A DNA stretch of 64,000 nt from Pseudooctadecabacter jejudonensis (lineage in GTDB: Bacteria > Pseudomonadota > Alphaproteobacteria > Rhodobacterales > Rhodobacteraceae). Positions 38,236 to 47,007 of the stretch are shown piece after piece (the first letter of the stretch is position 1; each line of letters opens with the position of its first letter). Below the pieces are notes generated by a model. The model was given only the letters and a program-made list of their open reading frames with translations, ran no database searches and had not been told where the DNA came from. The translations under genes and the position numbers were made by a program. The stretch lies in the NCBI RefSeq assembly GCF_900172275.1, contig NZ_FWFT01000001.1:310001-374000 (forward strand). Reading direction: 5' to 3'.

Positions 38236-38895
38236 TCAGTGAAGCCAATTCACATCCGGGTCAGGGGCCACGGAATAGGCCACCGCGCGTCCAAGGTTGA
38301 ACCAGATCGCAAGGCTTTCGCGGGCCAGGATGCGCCAGTTGGGGGTGCCGCTTACCGGATCACGGCGCACGGGTTCGGACATAACCAATGAGATCGAAGG
38401 GCTGGGCAGGCCCACCTCCCACGCGGCCCATTTGTAGGAGGCGTAGCTGCGCGGCAGATGGAAGGCTTCGGTGACCAGAACGATCCGGCGTGGCGCAGGG
38501 ATCATGTCAAAGGTGAACAGCGCGTTTTGTAAGGTGGATTGCGCACGTCCTTCGACGACTGCGGCGTCTGTTGGCAGACCAAGGGTCGCGGCGAAGCGTG
38601 CCATTTGCGTGCCAGCATCGGGCCCGTTTTCAGCCGCCGTGCCCCCCGTGAAGACAACAAAGGGCGCGATGCCGGCCTCATGCAGTTGGACGCAACGCTC
38701 AATTCGGGTCAGAACCGCCTGAGCTAGCGTGCCATCAGGGGACATTCCGCCGCCCAGACAGACAATGGCATCCGCAGGCTGGACCGCATCGGGATCGGGG
38801 TCAGGCCACAGAAATGTCCACGCCAACAAGGCCGCCGACATGAGTAAGTAAGCGCGGAGGCCATACCGGATCACACGAGAGAGAAGACGGATCAT
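38236..38895 (-). CDS. YdcF/SanA-type DUF218 protein
   Basis: A 219-residue membrane-anchored protein. One N-terminal segment (about 10-30) precedes the DUF218 domain: ADAIVCLGGGMSPDG, FVVFTGGTAAENGPDAG, and LVTEAFHLPRSYASYKWAAWEVG. These are hallmarks of the YdcF/SanA family, linked to cell-envelope integrity. It starts upstream of the tandem repeat that follows guaA. Confidence 0.87.
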   Translation of the reverse strand: MIRLLSRVIRYGLRAYLLMSAALLAWTFLWPDPDPDAVQPADAIVCLGGGMSPDGTLAQAVLTRIERCVQLHEAGIAPFVVFTGGTAAENGPDAGTQMARFAATLGLPTDAAVVEGRAQSTLQNALFTFDMIPAPRRIVLVTEAFHLPRSYASYKWAAWEVGLPSPSISLVMSEPVRRDPVSGTPNWRILARESLAIWFNLGRAVAYSVAPDPDVNWLH

Positions 38896-38988
38896 GGATC
38901 AATCAACGTACTTTGCTGGCATTTGCCATGGCCTGGGACATGGTTTCGGCCTGCGCGCTTGAGCGCAGAAACCGAAGCCAAACAGCCG

Positions 38989-39114
38989 GGGCTCCGCACG
39001 TGATCTGTTCAGAAGATCCACTGGACCGTTTGTCGGCTTTGCCGAACCGCTGGGCTCCGCCCATGATCCGCCCAAAAGGTCCCCCGGACCTTTTGTCGGC
39101 ATAGCCGAACCGCA
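38989..39114. repeat. Tandem repeat of a 63-bp unit, two copies
   Basis: GGGCTCCGC begins each unit (38989 and 39052), and TTGTCGG-CCGAACCGC ends each. Copy 2 contains AAAAGGTCC pairing with GGACCTTTT, a terminator-like stem just past the guaA stop; copy 1 has diverged there (AGATCCACTGGACC). Partial duplication of the guaA terminator is the simplest reading. The remaining part of this gap (38896-38988) shows nothing further. Confidence 0.78.
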
Positions 39115-39116
39115 GA

Positions 39117-40694
39117 TCATTCCCACTCAATCGTTCCGGGGGGTTTTGACGTGATATCGTAGGTCACTCGGTTGATGCCGGGCACTTCGTTGATGATCCG
39201 CGTGGCGGTTTCGCCAAGAAATTCATGGCTGTAGGGGTAGTAATCCGCCGTCATCCCATCGACAGATGTGACCGCGCGCAGCGCACAGGCGTAATCATAC
39301 GTCCGCCCGTCGCCCATGACGCCGACCGTGCGTACGGGCAGGATCGCCACAAAGGCCTGCCAAATCTCATCATAAAGGCCATGCTTGCGGATCTGGTCGA
39401 TGTAGACTGCATCCGCTTGGCGCAGGATGTCCAGCTTTTCGCGGGTGATCTCGCCCGGACAACGGATGGCAAGGCCAGGCCCGGGGAAAGGGTGACGGCC
39501 GATAAAGGAGGCGGGCAGGCCAAGTTCACGACCCAAGGCGCGCACTTCGTCTTTGAACAGCTCTCGCAGGGGTTCGACCAGCTTTAGGCCCATCTTTTCG
39601 GGCAAGCCGCCCACGTTGTGGTGGGATTTGATGGTAACAGACGGGCCGCCCGAAAAGCTGACGCTTTCGATCACGTCCGGATACAGCGTGCCTTGGGCCA
39701 GAAACTCAGCACCCTCAATCTCATTGGCGTATTTCTGGAACACGTCGATAAAGAGGCGCCCGATGATCTTGCGCTTGGTTTCGGGGTCGGATTGGCCTTC
39801 GAGCTCACCCAAAAACAGCTCCGTCTCGTCGGCGTGGATGACCTTCAGGTTCATGTGGTCGCGGAACATGGTCACGACCTCCTCCGCCTCATTGAGGCGG
39901 AGCAACCCGTGATCCACGAACACACAGGTCAGTTGATCGCCAATCGCCTCATGCAGCAGGGCGGCAGCAACGGAGCTGTCCACGCCACCAGACAGGCCAC
40001 AGATGACCTGTTTGTCGCCCACCTGCTGCCGGATTTTCTCAATCGCGATGTCTTTATAGGCGCCCATGGTCCAGTCACCGGAAAAGCCGGCCAGACGCAC
40101 GAAATTTTCAAAGAAGGTGGCGCCGTTGGGGGTGTGGTGGACCTCAGGGTGGAATTGCACCGCGTAGAATTGACGGCTGAGATCGGCGGTGATGGCATAA
40201 GGCGCATTTGGGGAGGTGCCGTAAACCTCAAACCCTGGGGCGAGTTTTGCCACGTGGTCGCCATGGGACATCCAGACCTGTTCTTTTTCTTCCAGGAACC
40301 AACCGGCGAGGGCGTCGATCCGGTCTTTGGTGGGTGTCACGTATGCGCGGCCGAATTCAGCCGTGCCACCGCCGCCGGTGATCTTGCCGCCGTGTACCTC
40401 ACCGCCCAGCTGTGTCATCATCACCTGCTGGCCGTAGCAAATGCCCAAAATCGGCACGCCCATCGTCCACAGGCTGTCGGGCGCGCGCGGCGAGCCTTCG
40501 CGGGTCACACTGTCCGGGCCACCAGACAGGATCACGGCCTTGGGCGCGATTTCGGCCAGCTTGGCGTCGGTGACGTTCTGGTAGGGGTGGATTTCACAAT
40601 AGACGTTCAATTCCCGCAGGCGGCGCGCAATCAGCTGCGTGACCTGGGATCCGAAGTCGATGATGAGGAGGCGGTCGTGATCAACAATATCCAT
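39117..40694 (-). CDS. guaA: GMP synthase (glutamine-hydrolysing)
   Basis: A 525-residue enzyme converting XMP to GMP. The class I glutamine amidotransferase domain carries the nucleophile cysteine in GICYGQQVM near 87; the ATP-pyrophosphatase loop is [15 protein letters not shown] near 235; and [13 protein letters not shown] lies near 385. The ATG at 40694 begins [27 protein letters not shown] hairpin follows the stop. Confidence 0.96.
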   Translation of the reverse strand: MDIVDHDRLLIIDFGSQVTQLIARRLRELNVYCEIHPYQNVTDAKLAEIAPKAVILSGGPDSVTREGSPRAPDSLWTMGVPILGICYGQQVMMTQLGGEVHGGKITGGGGTAEFGRAYVTPTKDRIDALAGWFLEEKEQVWMSHGDHVAKLAPGFEVYGTSPNAPYAITADLSRQFYAVQFHPEVHHTPNGATFFENFVRLAGFSGDWTMGAYKDIAIEKIRQQVGDKQVICGLSGGVDSSVAAALLHEAIGDQLTCVFVDHGLLRLNEAEEVVTMFRDHMNLKVIHADETELFLGELEGQSDPETKRKIIGRLFIDVFQKYANEIEGAEFLAQGTLYPDVIESVSFSGGPSVTIKSHHNVGGLPEKMGLKLVEPLRELFKDEVRALGRELGLPASFIGRHPFPGPGLAIRCPGEITREKLDILRQADAVYIDQIRKHGLYDEIWQAFVAILPVRTVGVMGDGRTYDYACALRAVTSVDGMTADYYPYSHEFLGETATRIINEVPGINRVTYDITSKPPGTIEWE

Positions 40695-40801
40695 GATGCT
40701 CGTTAAATCGCGAGGGCACGGAGGGCAAGGATTCGCAGGTGGGGGCCATGGTGGAGAGCGACCCTGCGGGACGAGTTTTTCCGGTCAGATGAAGCGGGGC
40801 G

Positions 40802-41267
40802 TCAGAGAAGATCTAGAAGGCCTGAGGGGAACAGTCGGGTTTTGCCAGTGCGAATGACCGTCAAGGGAATCCAAGCGGCGCGGTGGTTGGACCCGTCGTC
40901 TTCGGTCAGAATGAAGCTGTCGGCGGATGCTTGGCCGGGGTCGGTGAGGGTGACGGCATAGAGCAAAGACGACCTCATGTCCGGTTTCGCCGTGGTGGGT
41001 GTAGATGTTTTCGAGCACACCGCGCAGGCCGATGATCTCTGCTGTGGCGGAGATTTCTTCGCGTATTTCGCGCAGCACGGTGTCCGCCGCCCGTTCGCCA
41101 AATTCGACAGTGCCGCCCAAGGGGCGCCAGCCTTTGACGCTGCCATCGTCGTTTCGAATGGCGCAGGCCAAAAGGCAATCGTCGCGCCATGCCACCGCCA
41201 GCGCTTTGATGCTCACACCAGGAGCGGGTCGGCAGTGGGTTTGAATAGGGGTGCTGTGATCGGCCAT
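40802..41267 (-). pseudogene. Nudix hydrolase with internal frameshift
   Basis: The first part, from ATG 41267, reads MADHSTPIQTHCRPAPG and contains the full Nudix box GGTVEFGERAADTVLREIREEI. The frame breaks near 40970: the reading changes from GHEVVFALC to a second frame that continues YAVTLTDPGQASADSF and ends GLLDLL at 40802, which completes a normal Nudix domain of about 155 residues. Removing one base near GCTCTATGCC would restore it. Either a true pseudogene, a sequencing error or a programmed frameshift. Confidence 0.75.
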
Positions 41268-41393
41268 GGCCTTGGCTAACGTCGCGCAGGGGGTATGGCA
41301 ATGTCGCTTTCGCACGTCAGAGGGCGGAAACCATCCTAGGCGTGCCACGCCCGCGGTGTAGCACAGGACCAACGGGATTCTATGAGGTGAGCC

Positions 41394-42950
41394 ATGACGG
41401 ATGCAGCAGCAACACCAGCACGCGGACGCAGAGGCCGGGGCGGCGGCGGGGCCGCGCGGCGGGCCGAACGGTCCGCGGTGTCGTTTGAAACTGCGCCCAC
41501 AATCACACGCAACATCCCCAACCTTGAGATGTTGTCCGAGCGGACGCTGGAGATCATCGAAGCTAACGCAGAGCAGGTGTTGGAAGAGATCGGCGTGGCC
41601 TTTGTGGACAATCCGGCCGCGTTGGAGCGGTGGAAAGAAGCGGGGGCCAATGTCGATGGTGAACGCGTGCGTATCCCCAAGGGACTGGCGCGGAAACTGT
41701 GCAGCACCGCGCCGTCGCAGTTTACACAACACGCACGCAACCCTGCCAAATCCGTCATCGTGGGCGGTGACAATCTGGTGCTGGCCCCCGTCTATGGCCC
41801 GCCCTTTGTGCGCGATGCGGACGGCGGGCGGCGCTATGCGACGTTGGATGACTTCCATAAATTCGTGAAGCTGGCCTATATGTCGAAGTGGCTGCATCAT
41901 TCGGGCGGCACGGTGTGCGAGCCCACGGATGTGCCCGTCAACAAGCGCCACCTTGATATGTTGATGGCCCATATGACGCTGAGCGATAAGCCGTTTATGG
42001 GATCAGTCACCGATCCTGTACGTGCACAGGACAGCATTGAGATGTGTGAGATCCTGTTCGGTGCGGATTTTGTGCGCGACAACACGGTGATGACATCCCT
42101 GATCAACATCAACAGCCCGTTGACCTTTGATGAAACAATGATGGGCGCGCTGGAGGTGTACGCGGCGCACAATCAAGCATCGATCATTTCGCCCTTTATT
42201 GTCGGCGGGGCGATGGCGCCGGTGTCGGTGGTAGGCACGCTGACCCAAGTTTTGGCCGAGGTAATGGCAGGCGTGGCCTATAGCCAGATCATCCGCCCGG
42301 GGTCCCCCGCGATCTTTGGAACGTTCGTGACATCCATAGATATGAACAGCGGCGCGCCGACCTTTGGCACACCCGAAGCGGCGAAGATCACAAACGGGGC
42401 GGGCCAACTGGCGCGCCGCATGGGTCTGCCGTATCGCTCCGCCGGGTCGTTCTGCGGATCGAAGTTGCCGGATGCGCAGGCAGCTTATGAAACGGCGAAC
42501 AGCCTAAATATGGGGCTGCTGTCCGGCGTGAACTTTATGTTGCATTCCTGCGGGTGGCTCGAAGGGGGGCTGGTGGCCGATTTCGAGAAATTCGTGCTGG
42601 ACGCCGATCAACTGGGCACCCTGCATTCCATGGCAGCCGGGGTTGAGGACGACGAGAACGCCCAAGCGATGGATGCCATCCGTGAGGTCGGCCCGGGCGG
42701 TCACTATCTTGGCTGCGCCCACACGCAGGCCAACTTCAAGACAGCCTTCTGGCGGTCGGAGGTGTTCGATTACAAACCCTTCGAGACCTGGGAAGAGGAG
42801 GGCGCCCGCGACAGCCAGGCCCTTGCGGCGGCCCGCGTTGCAAAACTCTTGTCAGACTATCAGCCGCCCGCCCTTGATCCTGAGATCAAGGCGAAGCTGG
42901 AGGCCTATGTGGCCGACAAAAAAGCGTCCATGCCGGACAGCTTTATGTAG
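41394..42950 (+). CDS. MttB-family (trimethylamine/glycine-betaine type) methyltransferase
   Basis: A 518-residue protein of the MttB family. Recognisable segments are TLDDFHKFVKLAYMSKWLHHSGGT, NINSPLTFDETMMGALEVYAAHNQASI and GLPYRSAGSFCGSKLPDAQAAYE. No in-frame UAG occurs in the 518 codons, so it is not a pyrrolysine protein; non-Pyl members include glycine-betaine demethylases. An Arg/Gly-rich N-terminal tail (about 8-25) is unusual. No corrinoid protein gene is adjacent. GAGGTGAG precedes the ATG. Confidence 0.88.
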   Translation: MTDAAATPARGRRGRGGGGAARRAERSAVSFETAPTITRNIPNLEMLSERTLEIIEANAEQVLEEIGVAFVDNPAALERWKEAGANVDGERVRIPKGLARKLCSTAPSQFTQHARNPAKSVIVGGDNLVLAPVYGPPFVRDADGGRRYATLDDFHKFVKLAYMSKWLHHSGGTVCEPTDVPVNKRHLDMLMAHMTLSDKPFMGSVTDPVRAQDSIEMCEILFGADFVRDNTVMTSLININSPLTFDETMMGALEVYAAHNQASIISPFIVGGAMAPVSVVGTLTQVLAEVMAGVAYSQIIRPGSPAIFGTFVTSIDMNSGAPTFGTPEAAKITNGAGQLARRMGLPYRSAGSFCGSKLPDAQAAYETANSLNMGLLSGVNFMLHSCGWLEGGLVADFEKFVLDADQLGTLHSMAAGVEDDENAQAMDAIREVGPGGHYLGCAHTQANFKTAFWRSEVFDYKPFETWEEEGARDSQALAAARVAKLLSDYQPPALDPEIKAKLEAYVADKKASMPDSFM

Positions 42951-42987
42951 GCCGCAATCGGGGTGGCCCTGCGTGGGGCCGCCCGAC

Positions 42988-43302
42988 TTAGCCTTCGGCC
43001 ATGGCCGCGGACCTCGCTGATTTTTGCGACTTCAGGATCCGCGCCTCACACATCAAGGCCACCAGAATTTCAACGTGATGGGCCACCGAATACTCGGCGC
43101 GTTTGGTTTTGCGTTGCTGATCGACAACAGCCTCGATCTCCATCAGTTTGATGATCGCCTGGCCCGGGCCGGGCAAAGTTTCGGCCTTCAGCGCGCGGCG
43201 CAGATGCACCACACGGTTGTAATCGGCAATGCCGTGGCGGGCCGTGCGCACCAGTAAAGTTGGGCGTTTTAGGCTTGAGATCAGTGTCAGAACGTCTTGC
43301 AT
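42988..43302 (-). CDS. DUF6477-like small protein
   Basis: A 104-residue helical protein starting MQDVLTLISSLKRPTLLVRTAR and containing RRALKAETLPGPGQAIIKLMEIE, with the final ALMCEARILKSQKS. The pattern matches DUF6477, which I know from Rhodobacteraceae genomes; function unknown. GGGAGA lies 7 bases before the ATG at 43302. It is divergent from the DUF6456-like gene across an AT-rich 216-base gap carrying DnaA boxes. Confidence 0.72.
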   Translation of the reverse strand: MQDVLTLISSLKRPTLLVRTARHGIADYNRVVHLRRALKAETLPGPGQAIIKLMEIEAVVDQQRKTKRAEYSVAHHVEILVALMCEARILKSQKSARSAAMAEG

Positions 43303-43360
43303 GTGCAGTCTCCCATGAACGAAGTGCCACAAAGATGACACAACCATTAAGGGTGTTGCG

Positions 43361-43456
43361 TGTGGATAACTTGTAGCGAACGCAGCGTTTACAATTATTT
43401 ACACTTTGGAAACAATTTTGGTGTCTGTGGATAATGTTAACATTTCGGAAACAATT
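43361..43456. promoter_or_regulatory. AT-rich divergent control region with two DnaA boxes
   Basis: TGTGGATAA, the exact reverse complement of the DnaA box TTATCCACA, occurs at 43361-43369 and 43426-43434. Between and after them are AT-rich runs (TTTACAATTATTTACA) and a direct repeat GGAAACAATT at 43408-43417 and 43447-43456. This is the most AT-rich interval noticed in the window. It separates the DUF6477-like gene (leftward) from the DUF6456-like gene (rightward). Confidence 0.65.
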
Positions 43457-43518
43457 ACACGCAAGGGTTGTGTCACCCCGAAATGCTGGGTTGGGGCAAA
43501 TGGGAAGATGGTGCGGAC

Positions 43519-44547
43519 ATGAGAGATGCAAAAAGAGTATCGCTGGCGGTGCCTGCGTGGGTGCCGGCGGACGTCAGGAATTATGTATTTCACACAGAGA
43601 TGGGTCAGCCGATCCGGGCGCTGGCGCGGTCACAGTCGTGCCATGCGTCCACAATCATGCGTCAGATCCGCAAGGTGGAGACACGCCGCGATGACCCTCT
43701 TGTTGACAGTGCCATCAAAGCGCTGGCCGAGGCGGACGGTGCAGACGCAACCCCGTCAGATATAGAGCTGATGCAGGCGTTGCGCCGTCTGGCAGCTCCC
43801 AAAGCCATGCTGGCGATTGCAATTGGCATGGATCAGGGTGTCATTCTCCAAGACACCGCCACGCAGGAGCCTGATCACGCAAGTAAGCTGGCCTCACAGA
43901 CGGCAATGACCCTTGCGTTGCAGGGGTGGATCAGCTGCGGCAATACCATCGGGCGGGTGCTGCGATACCGGATCACATCTGCTGGGCGGGTGGCCTTGCG
44001 TGAACTGGTCGCGCGTACGGAAAATCAGGCGCGCGCCATGGCCGAAGCACCAGAGGCCTTCGTGGGGGCGCCCGCAGGTGTGGGAACATGGCAGGCCGGT
44101 GCAATGACACGGATGCCCCAGCAAGACAGCCCCGTGGTTTGCCTGTCGCGCCGAAAAGACAAGGACGGCAATCTGTTTTTGACCCGTGCCATGGTGCGCG
44201 CGTCCGAGCGCCTGCGCGAAGATTACGAACTCGCACGTGTTGACGCCCAACGTGACGGCAAAACGCCCCCAGACTGGCAACAGCTGTTGCAGGCGATCGA
44301 CCGCCATGCGGGCGTCGACACCGAAGGCGCATCCGCTGGGGCACAGGTGCGTGCCGCGCTGTCGTTTCTGGGGCCAGGTCTGGCGGAGGTCGCATTGCGG
44401 TGCTGTTGTTTGCTCGAAGGGTTGGAGACCACGGAAAAGCAAATGGGATGGGCGGCACGGTCGGGTAAAGTGGTGTTGCGCATCGCGTTGCAACGGCTGG
44501 TCCTGCACTATGAACAGACCGGCGAATTAGGCCCGCGCATCGGATAA
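43519..44547 (+). CDS. DUF6456-like helix-turn-helix protein
   Basis: A 342-residue protein. The N-terminal part has an HTH-like stretch VFHTEMGQPIRALARSQSCHASTIMRQIRKVE (about 24-55) followed by RRDDPLVD. The middle has winged-helix-like sequence (LRYRITSAGRVALRELV). The C-terminal 120 residues are helical (GPGLAEVALRCCCLLEGLETTEKQMGWAARSGKVVLRIAL). The pattern matches DUF6456; a DNA-binding regulator is likely, target unknown. Start is uncertain: ATG 43519 is chosen for the family N-terminus, and ATG 43483 is possible. Confidence 0.72.
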   Translation: MRDAKRVSLAVPAWVPADVRNYVFHTEMGQPIRALARSQSCHASTIMRQIRKVETRRDDPLVDSAIKALAEADGADATPSDIELMQALRRLAAPKAMLAIAIGMDQGVILQDTATQEPDHASKLASQTAMTLALQGWISCGNTIGRVLRYRITSAGRVALRELVARTENQARAMAEAPEAFVGAPAGVGTWQAGAMTRMPQQDSPVVCLSRRKDKDGNLFLTRAMVRASERLREDYELARVDAQRDGKTPPDWQQLLQAIDRHAGVDTEGASAGAQVRAALSFLGPGLAEVALRCCCLLEGLETTEKQMGWAARSGKVVLRIALQRLVLHYEQTGELGPRIG

Positions 44548-44642
44548 GACATGCATCTGGCGCAACCCTGATGCCTGCGCCAGCATGACCCTTGGACAAA
44601 AAGGATACGCTTGCCTACATAGGGGACCAAGAGGAGTGCACC

Positions 44643-45629
44643 ATGTCCCCAAGTGATACAAACACGCGTGATCTCAAAACACGGGATCTGAAAATTCCAG
44701 CGCAGCGTCATCCTGAAAAGCAACGGCGCCCGGATGCACCTCAGCCCAAAAAACCGGACTGGATCAGGGTGAAAGCCCCCACATCCGAAGGCTACCGCGA
44801 GACCCGCGACATCATGCGGGAAAACAAACTCACCACCGTGTGTGAAGAGGCCGGTTGTCCCAACGTGGGCGAATGCTGGAGCCAGGGCCACGCAACCATG
44901 ATGATCATGGGGGAGGTTTGCACACGGGCCTGTACCTTCTGCAATATCGCAACGGGCAAACCGCCTGAGGCGTTGGACGTGTTTGAGCCGGGCCGTGTGG
45001 CCGATGCGGTCAAGAAACTGGGGCTAAACCATGTGGTGATCACCTCCGTTGACCGCGATGACGTGGAAGACGGCGGGGCGGAGCATTTCGCCCAAACCAT
45101 TCGCGCCGTGCGCCGCCAATCCCCGGGCACCACCATCGAGATTTTGACACCTGACTTTATCCGTTGCGATGACAGCGCGCTGGAGATTGTCGTGGCGGCC
45201 AAACCCGACGTGTTCAACCACAACCTTGAAACGGTGCCGGGCCTGTATCCGGAAGTCCGCCCCGGCGCGCGGTATTTCCATTCCTTGCGTCTGCTGCAGC
45301 GGGTGAAAGAACTGGACCCCACGATGTTCACCAAATCGGGCATCATGGTCGGATTGGGTGAAGACAAACAGGCGGTGGTGCAGGTCATGGACGACATGCG
45401 CGCCGCCGACATCGATTTTCTGACCATCGGGCAATACCTACAGCCCACACCAAAGCACCACGCGGTGGACCGATTTGTGACGCCCGAGGAATTTGCGGTT
45501 TATGAAAAGACCGCCTTCAACAAGGGGTTCTTGATGGTGTCGGCCACGCCATTGACGCGGTCAAGCTATCACGCAGGCGATGACTTTGCGAAATTGCAAG
45601 CGGCACGGATTGCAAAACTAGGATCGTAG
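44643..45629 (+). CDS. lipA: Lipoyl synthase
   Basis: A 328-residue radical-SAM enzyme that inserts two sulfurs into octanoyl domains. The auxiliary cluster motif is [12 protein letters not shown] (C-x4-C-x5-C), and the radical SAM motif is CTRACTFC (CxxxCxxC). TLTPDF-like and GYLQPTPKH-like (here [13 protein letters not shown]) segments follow. The start at 44643 has AGAGGAG upstream; an upstream frame start is unlikely. A strong terminator follows. Confidence 0.96.
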   Translation: MSPSDTNTRDLKTRDLKIPAQRHPEKQRRPDAPQPKKPDWIRVKAPTSEGYRETRDIMRENKLTTVCEEAGCPNVGECWSQGHATMMIMGEVCTRACTFCNIATGKPPEALDVFEPGRVADAVKKLGLNHVVITSVDRDDVEDGGAEHFAQTIRAVRRQSPGTTIEILTPDFIRCDDSALEIVVAAKPDVFNHNLETVPGLYPEVRPGARYFHSLRLLQRVKELDPTMFTKSGIMVGLGEDKQAVVQVMDDMRAADIDFLTIGQYLQPTPKHHAVDRFVTPEEFAVYEKTAFNKGFLMVSATPLTRSSYHAGDDFAKLQAARIAKLGS

Positions 45630-45649
45630 GGCGCCTGCGGCGGGCGGGG

Positions 45650-45671
45650 CCAAAATCTGATCAGATTTTGG
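45650..45671. repeat. Perfect 22-bp palindrome after lipA
   Basis: CCAAAATCTGA followed directly by TCAGATTTTGG is a perfect inverted repeat with no loop, 21 bases past the lipA stop. It is followed by the terminator hairpin; it could be a regulator site or a cruciform/insulating element. Confidence 0.7.
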
Positions 45672-45673
45672 GT

Positions 45674-45700
45674 ACAAAGTCTCTTTGAGACTTTGTTTTT
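45674..45700 (+). terminator. Rho-independent terminator of lipA
   Basis: ACAAAGTCTC-TTT-GAGACTTTGT is a perfect 10-bp stem with loop TTT and a T-run of five (45696-45700). It sits 45 bases past the lipA stop and before repeat copy C. Confidence 0.92.
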
Positions 45701-45727
45701 AGGTATTTTTGACCCAAAGAAACGGGG
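45701..45727 (+). repeat. Dispersed intergenic repeat, truncated copy C
   Basis: AGGTATTTTTGACCCAAAGA followed by AACGGGG matches the terminal part of copy A (AGGTATTTATGACCCAAAGA). It lies between lipA and the leftward 58-residue gene, again a convergent junction. The remaining hairpin portion of the repeat is missing here, replaced by the palindrome and lipA terminator. Confidence 0.68.
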
Positions 45728-45745
45728 CGGCGGCGCATTGGACGG

Positions 45746-45922
45746 CTAGGGGCGGCCCTGTAACTTTTCGACGGTGGCCCAGTCTGGCCAGCCGATGAAT
45801 TTTTCGATCCCGACCAGGATCAGGCAAACCACGACGACACCGATAACCAGTTTGACGCGGCCTTCTGATGGTGGGTTGCGGGCCCACTGGCTCATCTTCA
45901 AGAACATGCGGGTGACGTTCAT
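45746..45922 (-). CDS. Small single-pass membrane protein coupled to hpt
   Basis: A 58-residue protein [18 protein letters not shown], then one hydrophobic helix [16 protein letters not shown] (about 24-39), then [18 protein letters not shown]. The ATG overlaps the hpt TGA (ATGA), the usual sign of translational coupling. The basic N-terminus suggests it stays inside. It is too short for common gene-calling cut-offs, but coding is well supported by the junction. Function unknown. Confidence 0.75.
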   Translation of the reverse strand: MNVTRMFLKMSQWARNPPSEGRVKLVIGVVVVCLILVGIEKFIGWPDWATVEKLQGRP

Positions 45923-46455
45923 GTGAAACGGACCTTACCGATAAAGGGCAGGTTGCGATTGCGTTGGGCGTAGTCGATGCCGTAGCCCACCACGAATTCG
46001 TCGGGGATTTCAAAACCTGTCCAGGTGGCTTTCATGTCGACTTCCCGGCGGCTTGGTTTATCCAAGAGGGCGATGGAGTTCAGCTTGGCGGGGTGGCGCG
46101 TGTTCAGCATGTCTATGACCTGATGTAACGTATGGCCTGTGTCGACAATGTCTTCGACCACAAGGACATCGCGGCCTTCAATCTGGCCGCGCAGATCTTT
46201 GAGGATGCGGACCTCTCGGCTGCTTTCCATGCCATCCCCGTAGGAGCTGGCCTCCAGAAAATCGACTTCGACGGGCAAATCCAATTCACGCACCAGATCG
46301 GCGATGAACACAAAGGAGCCGCGCAGAAGACCCACGACGATCAGTTTGTTTGTGTCTTTGTATTCGGCCTCAATCTCAGTGGCGAGGTCTTCGATGCGCG
46401 CGGCGATCGATTTGGCTGAGATCATTTGATCGATCACATAAGGCTTTTGCGTCAT
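45919..46455 (-). CDS. hpt: Hypoxanthine phosphoribosyltransferase
   Basis: A 178-residue purine-salvage enzyme that makes IMP (or GMP) from hypoxanthine (or guanine) and PRPP. Conserved elements are [20 protein letters not shown] (flexible loop region), the PRPP-binding [14 protein letters not shown] near 100, and [22 protein letters not shown]. The ATG at 46455 has a weak ribosome-binding site (GGGGT). Divergent from the RatA-like gene. Confidence 0.93.
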   Translation of the reverse strand: MTQKPYVIDQMISAKSIAARIEDLATEIEAEYKDTNKLIVVGLLRGSFVFIADLVRELDLPVEVDFLEASSYGDGMESSREVRILKDLRGQIEGRDVLVVEDIVDTGHTLHQVIDMLNTRHPAKLNSIALLDKPSRREVDMKATWTGFEIPDEFVVGYGIDYAQRNRNLPFIGKVRFT

Positions 46456-46539
46456 TGGGTCACGACCCCGTTCGAGTGGCTTGTAATTTTGCCCTGACCA
46501 TACGACATGAATTTTAGAAGTCACGACTGAAAGCCACCT

Positions 46540-46983
46540 ATGCCCGCCCATTCCGAGACCAAGCGCCTGCCGTACACACCGGACCAGATGTATGATCTGG
46601 TGGCGGATGTTGCGAATTATCCGAAGTTTTTGCCGTGGACAGCGGCCGCACGGATCCGGTCCACCACCGACAAGGGCGATCATGTTGAGATGTTGGCCGA
46701 TCTGGTGATCAGTTTTAAGGTGTTTCGGGAACGGTTTGGAAGCCGTGTGACCCTCTGGCCCGAGACCAAACGCATCGACACGGAATACATCGACGGTCCG
46801 TTCAAATATCTGGAATCCACATGGACATTCACCGAGGCCGAGGGCGGCTGTGATGTGCATTTCGAAGTGGATTTTGAGTTTCGCAACAAGTTGCTTCAGG
46901 GGGCTGCGGGCATGTTTTTCAATGAGGCCATGCAGCGGATCGTGCGCGCTTTTGAACGTCGCGCAACAGAGCTTTACGGCTAG
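46540..46983 (+). CDS. RatA/Coq10-type START-domain protein
   Basis: A 147-residue polyketide-cyclase/START-like protein. It opens with [26 protein letters not shown], includes [17 protein letters not shown] and [18 protein letters not shown], all typical of Coq10/RatA proteins that bind ubiquinone or lipids. In alphaproteobacteria it often lies near lipA, as here. RatA was also described as a ribosome-association factor in E. coli; the ubiquinone role is the safer guess. Confidence 0.87.
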   Translation: MPAHSETKRLPYTPDQMYDLVADVANYPKFLPWTAAARIRSTTDKGDHVEMLADLVISFKVFRERFGSRVTLWPETKRIDTEYIDGPFKYLESTWTFTEAEGGCDVHFEVDFEFRNKLLQGAAGMFFNEAMQRIVRAFERRATELYG

Positions 46984-47007
46984 CGCGCACTGGGGCAGGG
47001 TGGCGCT

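Noticed and set aside
38899-39126. Frames over the tandem repeat after guaA
   Set aside because: The amino-acid repeats simply mirror the 63-bp DNA repeat; no ribosome-binding site or family.
43303-43518. DnaA-box region considered as the chromosome origin
   Set aside because: Only two boxes, and no neighbouring genes that usually flank oriC (dnaA, parAB, hemE, rho). Kept as a regulatory finding, not called an origin.
43468-43518. TTG start for the DUF6456-like gene
   Set aside because: The extra residues do not match the family N-terminus; the ATG at 43519 is preferred, with 43483 as an alternative.
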